From Mesolinea sp964536465 (GTDB lineage: Bacteria > Chloroflexota > Anaerolineae > Anaerolineales > Anaerolineaceae), in contig CAZHXQ010000022.1 of NCBI GenBank assembly GCA_964536465.1, forward strand, positions 1 to 23,908: a DNA stretch of 23,908 nucleotides. The letters run 5' to 3'. Made by a program: the position numbers and the translations under genes. Shown one piece after another: positions 15,660 through 22,001 of the stretch (position 1 is the stretch's first letter; every line of letters begins with the position of its first letter). The notes under the pieces are model-generated. The model saw only the letters and a list, made by a program, of their open reading frames with translations. It did not search any database and was not told where the DNA came from.

Positions 15660-16709
15660 TCAGTTTTTTGGCTGATCGCCAAAGCCAGTAATTACATCGA
15701 CTCGTGTTCCGATTGGTTCGGTGTGGAAAAACTGACTAAAAGGCACGTCCGGATGAGTCCAGCGGTAAAGCCATTTCGCGTCAGCCGCCTTCATGTTGAT
15801 GCAACCATTGCTCATTACTTTGCCCCAATTAGCATGCCAATAAGCACCATGAAAAGCGACACCCTCGATGGTGATGTAACTTACCCAGGGTACACCGGGG
15901 AGGTCGTAGACATTAGGGTTATGAGGTTCGTTGATCATGCGGCGGCAAGGTCGCTTGCGGTTGGTCATCCAGCGACCAACCGGTGTGGAACCATCGATCT
16001 TACCCGAAGAAACCGGTGCTTCCCAGACCACCTTGTTATACTCGTAAGCCCGGACAATTTGGTAGCCAAGTTCCAGCACCAGACGTTTTTGATCGGGCGG
16101 GACGTCGGGGCTGAGGGGGGTGATTTCTTCCTCGGGTATGCGCCTCATGGTGTAGGCTCTGACAAAATATGACACCCCACTCAGGTCATCCCACAATTCA
16201 TACCAGGGAAAACCAGCGGCGTCCCTGACTTTCCCAATAATCCAGAAGTTGTTATCATAATAAAAAGTTCGGTGGATGTCCCGCACGTTAGGTTTGCTGT
16301 AAACGGGAACCAACGGAACAGTAACCTCGCCCAAACAACCCCCTTCAGGGATCGGTCGGTTGTCAATTGGGTTAGGGCGGTTATAGACAGGTTGAACCCA
16401 GGTGGCGTCAACATACTCACCCGTCTCCAGTTCATACCAGCTCAGGCGCTTCCCGTAAATATTGCGAGTAAAGACCATTTTCTTGATTGGCAGGACGTCG
16501 TCATAAACCAGCAAATTACTGCTGTCAGCCAGGTGGTCCGGTTCCTTTTTGGCGTGTAAATTAAAGCGCAGGATGCGCCCCAGGCGCACATCAGGCCCCC
16601 ACCCGAATAATGAAGCAGAGGCTGGTTTGGCTTCAGACATCAACAAGCCCAAAGCTCCCAACCCCATAGATTTCAAGAAATTTCTACGAGTTAGTTCCAT
16701 TTTTTCCAT
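15660..16709 (-). CDS. Tat-exported L,D-transpeptidase (YkuD domain)
   Basis: Cell-wall enzyme that forms 3-3 peptidoglycan crosslinks or attaches proteins to the wall. The 349-residue product starts with a twin-arginine signal, TRRNFLKSMGLGALGLLM, followed by an Ala-rich likely cleavage region. The middle has two SH3-like stretches (around LSWYELETGEYVDATWVQPV and FPWYELWDDLSGVSYFV). The C-terminal YkuD domain carries HGAYWHANWGKVMSNGCINM, with the catalytic Cys in SNGC, where many relatives have SHGC. ATG 16709 is 2 bp past the stop of the upstream transpeptidase; ATG 16700 (with GGAA upstream) and TTG 16715 are alternatives. Export in folded form through Tat is less usual for this family. 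Confidence 0.88.
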   Translation of the reverse strand: MEKMELTRRNFLKSMGLGALGLLMSEAKPASASLFGWGPDVRLGRILRFNLHAKKEPDHLADSSNLLVYDDVLPIKKMVFTRNIYGKRLSWYELETGEYVDATWVQPVYNRPNPIDNRPIPEGGCLGEVTVPLVPVYSKPNVRDIHRTFYYDNNFWIIGKVRDAAGFPWYELWDDLSGVSYFVRAYTMRRIPEEEITPLSPDVPPDQKRLVLELGYQIVRAYEYNKVVWEAPVSSGKIDGSTPVGRWMTNRKRPCRRMINEPHNPNVYDLPGVPWVSYITIEGVAFHGAYWHANWGKVMSNGCINMKAADAKWLYRWTHPDVPFSQFFHTEPIGTRVDVITGFGDQPKN

Positions 16710-16711
16710 AT

Positions 16712-17764
16712 TCAATAGTGTACGTTAATTGGAATCCCTACAAAAGCCCAGTTGTATAACCAACCGGCATCACCAGTTTCCATATTCACGCAGCCATGGC
16801 TCATGGGATAGCCAAAGTTATTATGCCAGTAGGTGCCGTGAATTCCATATCCTTTGTAGAAATACATGACATAGGGGACATCCGGCAGGTAATATCCGGG
16901 GCCAACCATGTCATCATAGAGCAATTTTATCCAAACATAATAGGTGCCCGTTACCGTTGGGGTGTTGGGCAGCCCGGTCGACACCCAAAACCAGTTTACC
17001 AGTGTTTCACCTTCGTAAGCATACAGTTTTTGCTCGCTCAGGTTGATGTCGATCCACTTTTCACCCAAGGGTTCAATTCCCAGTCCCTCAAAAGGATCGG
17101 GCTCGTATATAAACGGGACGATTTCAACCGTCGGGATCGCAGTTTGCGTCGGTGTGGGCGTTGCAGTGGGTGTATTGGTTGGGGTGGGCGTGTTGGTTGC
17201 TGTTGGCGTAGGTGTGTGCGTGGGCGTGTTGGTTGGCGTGGGTGTATTGGTCGGCGTCAGGCTGGGTTTTATCAGCTGGGTGGTTTCGTTTTTGATTAAA
17301 AATTGCTGTCCGGCAACCGGTCGGTCAGGGATAATGCCAACAGAATAAAGTCCAAAAAGAATCAACCCAGCAAAAACCAGCATGATGAAGATAGCCCAGG
17401 CAGGTCTTCGTCTGAGGGTCTGCGGGGCTGCAGGTTCAGGCTGTGCTGCTTTCGTCAGGGACGGCTCAGGAAAATCAGCCGGAGTCCACGAGTTAGCGTT
17501 CTCTTGCCGGGTGCGGGCGCTTAGCCAGCGCATGGCTTTATAAACCACCGGATTGTCAGGGTCGCTATCGAGCACCTCGCGCAGCAGGCGCGCACTGATT
17601 TCTGGCTCAGAAAGCCCGGCCAAAATCAGTTTGGCATCGTTGTTATCCGCTGAAATGCGCAGCGCCTGCTCAGCCAGCTGCCTGGCCAATGCGGAATTAC
17701 CCTCCAGAATGGCTTGTTTAGCCCGGAGGGTCAGAGTTCCAGCGCTTTTTGGTTGCTCGGTCAT
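16712..17764 (-). CDS. Membrane-anchored L,D-transpeptidase with Thr-Pro stalk
   Basis: A 350-residue protein. The N-terminal 110 residues are cytosolic with TPR-like helices (LARQLAEQALRISADNNDAKL). A single membrane helix follows at about 120-143 after Arg-Arg-Arg, then a 43-residue Thr/Pro stalk, and then a YkuD domain (about 235-350) that starts KWIDINLSEQKLYAYEGE. The catalytic block is HGTYWHNNFGYPMSHGCVNM, with the nucleophile Cys in SHGC. The stalk would hold the catalytic domain out in the wall. The gene starts 22 bp after the amidase stop and its own stop touches the next transpeptidase start, indicating cotranscription. The cytosolic helical part is unusual for an L,D-transpeptidase and may sense or dock something inside the cell. 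Confidence 0.9.
   Translation of the reverse strand: MTEQPKSAGTLTLRAKQAILEGNSALARQLAEQALRISADNNDAKLILAGLSEPEISARLLREVLDSDPDNPVVYKAMRWLSARTRQENANSWTPADFPEPSLTKAAQPEPAAPQTLRRRPAWAIFIMLVFAGLILFGLYSVGIIPDRPVAGQQFLIKNETTQLIKPSLTPTNTPTPTNTPTHTPTPTATNTPTPTNTPTATPTPTQTAIPTVEIVPFIYEPDPFEGLGIEPLGEKWIDINLSEQKLYAYEGETLVNWFWVSTGLPNTPTVTGTYYVWIKLLYDDMVGPGYYLPDVPYVMYFYKGYGIHGTYWHNNFGYPMSHGCVNMETGDAGWLYNWAFVGIPINVHY
17129..17257 (-). repeat. Degenerate Thr-Pro coding repeat (stalk)
   Basis: Forty-three codons made almost wholly of Thr and Pro with some Asn, in units such as TPTNTP and TPTPTA. At the DNA level this is a G/T-rich imperfect tandem tract on the plus strand. It may vary in length between strains through slippage, and so may be a place where assemblies differ. 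Confidence 0.85.
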
Positions 17765-17786
17765 CAGTTTTCTTAGCCGGTTTAAG

Positions 17787-18800
17787 TTACGGCTGCCCTA
17801 CCTCTTCGTTGTTCATGTAACAAACAATGCCTTCCAGGAGGCCCTCTGCCAGTAATTCTGGCCTTGTTGTGAGGATTTCCTGGTCCAGGTTCATGAAGCC
17901 AAGTTCGATGATCCCGGAGGTCGTATACGGGCTGACCTCATTGAAAATATGGTTTGAGGTCATATCGGTTGTTACTGACTGGTAATGATACCTTAAACCG
18001 GTTCTCTTGGCGTAGCGGTCAGAGAGACATTGCACAAGCCTGGTGGAACTTCGGTCAGTTTTTTGAGACAAGGCGGCGGCGACCTTGAAGCCAGTGGCGG
18101 AGTCGTCAAGGTAATCGCAACTGTCAGAATGGATAGAAAGCAGCAAGCCCGCCTCGTAGTTTTTCAGGCGGGCGTCATACTCATCCAACAACTCCACCTC
18201 ATAACCGGCATCAAGCAGCATCTGTTGCAAATAGGTGGCAACATTACTGTTAATTTCAAGCTCGGTCAGCCCGTTTGCGCAGACCGCACCGCTGTCGTTC
18301 CCACGATGACCGACAACGATGCCAATTTTATTTTCTGGGAAGTTTGCCGGTACAAGCCCCTCAGCAACCTCCGTCTGGGCGACCTGTTCGTCCGCCGCCA
18401 CCGCAGCCACCACCTGTCGCCCGAGGTCGTCCGGCAGAAAACTGCCCGGCATCCACAGAGAAAATAAGGTCGCCGCAATCACACCTGCCAAAATCACCGT
18501 CGAGATTACCTGCCAGAGCAGACGCAACACGCCTCTTGCAGCCATACGCTCGGGTTTTGAAAACGCCTCTGGTTGGTGGGGTGCCGCGTTGATCCGCCAG
18601 TTCTCAAAAGGGTTCTGCCGGGAGGTTTCATCCTCATTCTGACCGGACCCAGCGCTGTTTTTGGGTGGAGCGACCCGATTCGCTCTACCTGAAGAGAATA
18701 GCGTTCGCGGCACAGGTTGTTGCTTCGCTTGTTCAGGCTGCCAGAAAGCTCCTTTTCCAGGGTTTTCTTCATCATCTAATCGTTGCATCTGCTTTGACAT
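17787..18800 (-). CDS. Membrane-anchored N-acetylmuramoyl-L-alanine amidase (Amidase_3)
   Basis: Zinc hydrolase that removes stem peptides from peptidoglycan. The 337-residue protein has a charged, probably disordered cytosolic N-terminus (1-88), one membrane helix at about 93-117, and an Amidase_3 domain from about 155. Zinc-site motifs are VGHRGNDSG (His), LTELEIN (Glu) and SIHSDSC (His). The catalytic Glu block is SGIIELGFMN. All appear intact. ATG 18800 has AGGAAG close upstream; an internal ATG at codon 5 is an alternative. It is the first gene of a minus-strand cluster with two L,D-transpeptidases, suggesting coordinated wall remodelling. It is divergent from AMMECR1. An N-terminal cytosolic domain plus membrane anchor, rather than a cleaved signal, is the notable feature. 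Confidence 0.9.
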   Translation of the reverse strand: MSKQMQRLDDEENPGKGAFWQPEQAKQQPVPRTLFSSGRANRVAPPKNSAGSGQNEDETSRQNPFENWRINAAPHQPEAFSKPERMAARGVLRLLWQVISTVILAGVIAATLFSLWMPGSFLPDDLGRQVVAAVAADEQVAQTEVAEGLVPANFPENKIGIVVGHRGNDSGAVCANGLTELEINSNVATYLQQMLLDAGYEVELLDEYDARLKNYEAGLLLSIHSDSCDYLDDSATGFKVAAALSQKTDRSSTRLVQCLSDRYAKRTGLRYHYQSVTTDMTSNHIFNEVSPYTTSGIIELGFMNLDQEILTTRPELLAEGLLEGIVCYMNNEEVGQP

Positions 18801-18811
18801 AGTCTTCCTGT

Positions 18812-18840
18812 TTCACAAATAATTAGCAAGTTTGTATAAT
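18812..18840 (+). promoter_or_regulatory. Sigma-70-like promoter of the AMMECR1 gene
   Basis: TTCACA (18812-18817) and TATAAT (18835-18840) are separated by exactly 17 bp. A second TATAAT follows 10 bp later (18845-18850) within the direct repeat TTGTATAAT/TTGTATAAT. Predicted initiation near 18847 argues against the TTG at 18850 being the start codon. Confidence 0.75.
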
Positions 18841-18891
18841 CTTGTATAATTGCTACACCCAAATGGGTTTGAAAGGAATGGTGCAAATCCT

Positions 18892-19461
18892 ATGCCAGAG
18901 AAGCTCAGCCAACTCGATCAGCAGCAGCTGTTATCTGTCGCTCGCGCGGCTGTAGAAACCACAGCCAATAATCAGCCCCTGCCTCAGATTGATCTCGACC
19001 AATACAGCCAGATTTTGAAAGACGAAGGCGCCAGCTTTGTCACACTCATGCTCGATGGCAAACTCCGCGGCTGCATCGGCACCCTGGAGGCTTATCAGCC
19101 CCTTATTTTGGATGTGCAGAGCCGTGCTGTTCAGGCTGCCAGCAAAGACCCTCGTTTCAGCCCTGTCCGCCCGGAAGAAACAGCCCGCATCAAAATCGAA
19201 ATTTCCCGCCTGACTCAGCCGGTTCCACTGGAATACGACCATCCAAAAGACCTGGTCACTCTGCTGAGGCCTGGCGTGGACGGCGTTGTCATCTCAGAGG
19301 GGCACCGCCGGGCCACATTTTTACCCCAGGTATGGGATGACCTGCCTGAACCGAAGCAGTTTATCGCGCAACTATGTCGGAAAATGGGATGCAGCCCCGG
19401 TTATTGGGAGCACAAATTGCTTGAAGTTGAAACCTACCAGGTTGAAGAGTTTTCAGAATAA
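18892..19461 (+). CDS. AMMECR1 domain protein
   Basis: A 189-residue cytosolic protein with the AMMECR1 fold. The family hallmark LRGCIGTLEAYQPL (conserved Cys and Gly) is present, along with FSPVRPEE, a region of conserved Arg, and EGHRRATFLPQVWDDLP. AMMECR1 often occurs with Memo-like and radical SAM proteins (AmmeMemoRadiSam), but neither partner is within the window. The molecular function is unsettled. ATG 18892 gives the usual start MPEKLS; the frame is open upstream to a TTG at 18850, which would sit at the transcription start, so it is rejected. The nearest Shine-Dalgarno-like sequence, AAGGA (18873-18877), is rather far from the ATG. The gene ends in a terminator hairpin. Confidence 0.92.
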   Translation: MPEKLSQLDQQQLLSVARAAVETTANNQPLPQIDLDQYSQILKDEGASFVTLMLDGKLRGCIGTLEAYQPLILDVQSRAVQAASKDPRFSPVRPEETARIKIEISRLTQPVPLEYDHPKDLVTLLRPGVDGVVISEGHRRATFLPQVWDDLPEPKQFIAQLCRKMGCSPGYWEHKLLEVETYQVEEFSE

Positions 19462-19490
19462 AAAGAGCGAAGCACACTGCTTCGCTCTTT
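19462..19490. terminator. Bidirectional terminator between AMMECR1 and the DUF4013 gene
   Basis: A 13-bp perfect stem (19462-19474 with 19478-19490) closes a 3-base loop, beginning immediately after the AMMECR1 stop. It carries A-rich sequence on the left and T-rich on the right. The T-run is longer on the minus strand, so it should serve the convergent DUF4013 gene best. Confidence 0.9.
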
Positions 19491-19510
19491 ACGGTAAAAA
19501 CGTTGCCAGG

Positions 19511-20155
19511 TTAGCGTTTGACTTCGGAGGCCGCGTAAGCCTGACCAGCCAGATGGGCGACCATCAGCTGGCTATAGGCCGAGGTGATCACCACACCGAT
19601 GACGAAGATGACCATACCGAGGGGCGCAATGAAACCCGTCAGGATCACACCCGCAAAGACCAGCAGCCAGGCGCCAAAATTATTGCCCAGTCGTTTGAAG
19701 AAGTTGCCCCATTCAAATGCCGAAGCAAAGCTGTCTTTCACGGCAAAATTTGCCATCGCTATCGGTTGGATTATTGCCAGGAACAGACTGTAAGCAACCA
19801 TTACCGCTATGCTGATAACCATAATCAGGACTCCTCCAAGCCCCATGGCTGAGTCCGAATTTTCGATCATGAACATCGGAATCACCATAATCCCCAACAG
19901 TAGCAGAATGGGTAAAGCGTAGACTAATTCAACCAGAAAATATCGAAAACCTCGACCCAGGTCTTGGCCAAAGTCGAACTCTGGCAGAGGACGCAGTTCA
20001 TTCTGTGCCACATTTTTGAGAGTGCGCAGCGTGTAACCAGTTAATGCGAACGTCCCAATCACAGGTATGAGGCTGACCAGAAGCGGTGTGAGCAATTTGT
20101 CGAACCAACGTTCGTCTTCAAAAATATAGGTAAAAGCCTTCCCAAAATTCATCAT
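19511..20155 (-). CDS. DUF4013 family membrane protein
   Basis: A 214-residue integral membrane protein of unknown function. The N-terminus MNFGKAFTYIFEDERWFDKLL, the motif LPEFDFGQDLGRGFRYFLV, and about five hydrophobic segments (roughly 25-45, 72-95, 103-130, 160-178, 178-200) fit the DUF4013 pattern. There is no catalytic motif. Two adjacent ATGs (20155, 20152) follow AAAGG, which supports this start. It is separated by 124 bp from the c-di-AMP receptor-like gene upstream, and has its own possible -10 box and a strong terminator, so it may be monocistronic. Confidence 0.82.
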   Translation of the reverse strand: MMNFGKAFTYIFEDERWFDKLLTPLLVSLIPVIGTFALTGYTLRTLKNVAQNELRPLPEFDFGQDLGRGFRYFLVELVYALPILLLLGIMVIPMFMIENSDSAMGLGGVLIMVISIAVMVAYSLFLAIIQPIAMANFAVKDSFASAFEWGNFFKRLGNNFGAWLLVFAGVILTGFIAPLGMVIFVIGVVITSAYSQLMVAHLAGQAYAASEVKR

Positions 20156-20196
20156 AAAATACCTTTCTACTTGAGTGTGTAAATTAAGTCAGTCTT

Positions 20197-20202
20197 ATTA
20201 TA
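20197..20202 (-). promoter_or_regulatory. Possible -10 box for the DUF4013 gene
   Basis: Minus-strand TATAAT lies 41 bp before the ATG. No -35 hexamer of quality is present at 16-18 bp, so this is tentative. Confidence 0.35.
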
Positions 20203-20279
20203 TTGATTTATCCGTGAACATATTTTGTCAGTACAAGCCGACCCAATGCTGAGTCGTTCAGTATTTTCCAACCAAGGAT

Positions 20280-20546
20280 TTACAATTGACTGTAGCCTTC
20301 GACATCCAGCACAAAGACCGTGGCTTTCTTCTCATCCACATTCTCTGACTTGGATGTATTCTCCCTGATAATCTCCAGGGCCCTATCCACCCGGTCGGGC
20401 TCCACGCCGATGATCAGCGTGCTGCGCCCACTGCGGAAGAAGCCGCCGGTCGAAGCGATAAAAGTTACCCGGTATTTCTCGGCTGTCAGTTTTTTTGAAA
20501 CAATGTCATTGTCCGCATCTTTAATAATGGCCATTATCAATTTCAT
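20280..20546 (-). CDS. Cyclic-di-AMP receptor-like protein (DUF970/PstA/DarA family), canonical copy
   Basis: An 88-residue PII-like protein. It starts MKLIMAIIKDAD and contains ASTGGFFRSG (31-40) and IIGVEPD, the signature of the DUF970 receptors that bind cyclic di-AMP as trimers. Arg26, Thr28, Phe36 and Gly47 match residues that I recall as ligand contacts in Staphylococcus PstA, so binding is plausible. It is shorter than PstA/DarA (about 109) because the loop between the last strands is reduced. ATG 20546 is chosen because GAGGAG (20554-20559) lies 7 bases upstream and the family start is MKLI. The ATG comes 1 bp after the upstream paralogue's stop, so translation is coupled. Confidence 0.9.
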   Translation of the reverse strand: MKLIMAIIKDADNDIVSKKLTAEKYRVTFIASTGGFFRSGRSTLIIGVEPDRVDRALEIIRENTSKSENVDEKKATVFVLDVEGYSQL

Positions 20547-20547
20547 A

Positions 20548-20892
20548 TCAATACTCCTCAAAACGCGTCACTTTCAGGATAAAAATCGTTACTCCCCCAA
20601 CGATGGTTTCTGCCGGGATGACCATGGGAAAAGGAGTGTAGTCCATTGTCGCGGCGACATAACTGACCCTTTTCTTGGCGGCTGCTGAAAGCAGCCCGAC
20701 AATTTCTTCCACTTTATTCTCGTCAGACGCTATCACGAAAGTGACATTCTTCTCCAGCAGAAAACCACCAGTGCTGGGAAACCTAACATAAGACAGACCT
20801 TGACGTTCCAAAGCCATTTCAACAACATCTGTATCCTGGCTTTGCACAACCGTCAGGATCATCCGGTCAACTTGTGCATTGAATTGGCTCAC
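20548..20892 (-). CDS. Cyclic-di-AMP receptor-like protein (DUF970 family), diverged copy
   Basis: A 114-residue paralogue of the next gene. The core runs from MILTVVQSQDTD (residue 11) through FPSTGGFLLEKN to TFVIASDEN, so the STGGF turn is retained. The positions equivalent to Arg26, Thr28 and Gly47 of the partner are Ser34, Val36 and Ala55 here, so canonical c-di-AMP contacts look lost. It has a longer insert (VSYVAATMDYTPFPMVIP) before the last strand, as in full-size PstA. GTG 20892 is preceded by GGAGG; an internal ATG at codon 11 is an alternative start. It could form mixed trimers with the canonical copy or bind another ligand. Confidence 0.85.
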   Translation of the reverse strand: MSQFNAQVDRMILTVVQSQDTDVVEMALERQGLSYVRFPSTGGFLLEKNVTFVIASDENKVEEIVGLLSAAAKKRVSYVAATMDYTPFPMVIPAETIVGGVTIFILKVTRFEEY

Positions 20893-20978
20893 AGGACCTC
20901 CATGGGAACAGATTGGGTTAACTTGATTCTAACGCAAAACCACTGATTTCCCAAGGCAAAATCATCACCTGCACGGAT

Positions 20979-21419
20979 TCAGTCGAACCAATTTACGACC
21001 ATATCTTCCAGGTCAGCGTCATCCACCTCATCTTCGCTGACCACCTTGCCATAAACGGTCCCCCCCGCCTTGCGGGCCGAGTTTGGATCGCCAGTCTTGA
21101 GCGGATGCCACCAGGGCAGGTCCTTGCCATCAGCCACCAGCCGGTAGGCACAGGTGCTCGGCAGCCAGTCAGCTCGCCTGGCGATTTCCGGGGTCAGAAA
21201 GATGCATTCCGGCACATTTTCGTGCCGGTTGGGATAGTCACTGCACTGGCAGGTATCGAGATTGAGATATCTGCAGACCACATTGGTGAATTTGACCTTT
21301 TTTGTAGGCATCTCGCGGAACTTGATCAGGCAACATTTCGCGCAGCCATCACACAACGATTCCCACTCCTCAAGGCTCATCTGCTCAAAGGTTTTCTGTT
21401 TCCAAAATTGCTTCATCAT
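20979..21419 (-). CDS. YcgN/UPF0260-type cysteine-cluster protein
   Basis: A 146-residue cytosolic protein of the YcgN family, with no established function. Cys residues are at 23, 26, 29, 30, 49, 57, 59, 72 and 90. The blocks CDGCAKCC, NVVCRYLNLDTCQCSDYPNR and VPECIFLTPE are the family signature, followed by LPWWHPLKTGDP. The pattern suggests a zinc- or iron-sulfur-binding fold. The first ATG (21419) overlaps the yjjX stop as ATGA; a second in-frame ATG lies at 21416. The overlap indicates cotranscription with yjjX. Confidence 0.93.
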   Translation of the reverse strand: MMKQFWKQKTFEQMSLEEWESLCDGCAKCCLIKFREMPTKKVKFTNVVCRYLNLDTCQCSDYPNRHENVPECIFLTPEIARRADWLPSTCAYRLVADGKDLPWWHPLKTGDPNSARKAGGTVYGKVVSEDEVDDADLEDMVVNWFD

Positions 21420-21979
21420 GGTCGGCTTGCCCTTGCTGCCGGGTAAAGCTGAGGCTGGATAAAAGGGATCAGCGCGAGTTCCACTGCCATCGAGTAAAGC
21501 TGGCTGCGGGTGATCAGGTCCTTCGTAAGCAGACCGACCCCACCACTGCCCTGCTTGCTATTTTGACGTCCAAAGACGAGGTCGTCAGCATCCCCTTGCT
21601 CCAGCCCCTGCCGGATCAGAGCGGCAATTTGGGGGGGCAGAATATAGGCAGCCGAGCGCGCAAAACCGGTATGGGTCTTGCCGAGAACATAGACCCAACT
21701 GTAGGCAGCCAGGCTCTCAGCATCGTTTTCCAGGGCTGCCAAACCGCCCTCCAAGCCAACCCAAAAGTCCGCATCCGGGATGACCCCGCGCGCGTTCCAG
21801 GCGCGATTGCGGGCCCCTGTCAGGGTTTCGTGATCGCCCATGGGCTGACCCGACACATCTGAGCCGACCGAGCTGGTTTGGAATTTGAATTCTTGGTCAG
21901 GAAAAACAGCCTGAAAACCTTCGCGAACTGCTTCAACTTTGCTCGGGTTTTCAGAACCAATGATGACGACTATAGGCAT
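21416..21979 (-). CDS. yjjX: Inosine/xanthosine triphosphatase (YjjX/NTPase family)
   Basis: House-cleaning enzyme that hydrolyses non-canonical purine triphosphates (ITP, XTP) so they are not built into RNA or DNA. The 187-residue product has the family start VIIGSENPSKVEAV, the GQPMGDHETLTGARNRA block, DFWVGLEGG, and the C-terminal LLTKDLITRSQLYSMAVELALIPF. It is slightly longer than E. coli YjjX through a short C-terminal extension. ATG 21979 is supported by homology, although its Shine-Dalgarno is weak. It lies 22 bp from ftcD and overlaps the YcgN-type gene, suggesting a three-gene transcript. Confidence 0.93.
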   Translation of the reverse strand: MPIVVIIGSENPSKVEAVREGFQAVFPDQEFKFQTSSVGSDVSGQPMGDHETLTGARNRAWNARGVIPDADFWVGLEGGLAALENDAESLAAYSWVYVLGKTHTGFARSAAYILPPQIAALIRQGLEQGDADDLVFGRQNSKQGSGGVGLLTKDLITRSQLYSMAVELALIPFIQPQLYPAARASRP

Positions 21980-22001
21980 GTTGGCTATTGTAGGCAGAGC
22001 G

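Noticed and set aside
17129..17257. G/T-rich tandem tract as a CRISPR-like or regulatory repeat
   Set aside because: Units are irregular multiples of 3 bp and encode the Thr-Pro stalk in frame, so it is a coding repeat.
18850..18891. Upstream TTG start for AMMECR1 adding 14 residues
   Set aside because: TTG lies at the predicted transcription start, and the family usually begins at MPE-like sequence encoded from 18892.
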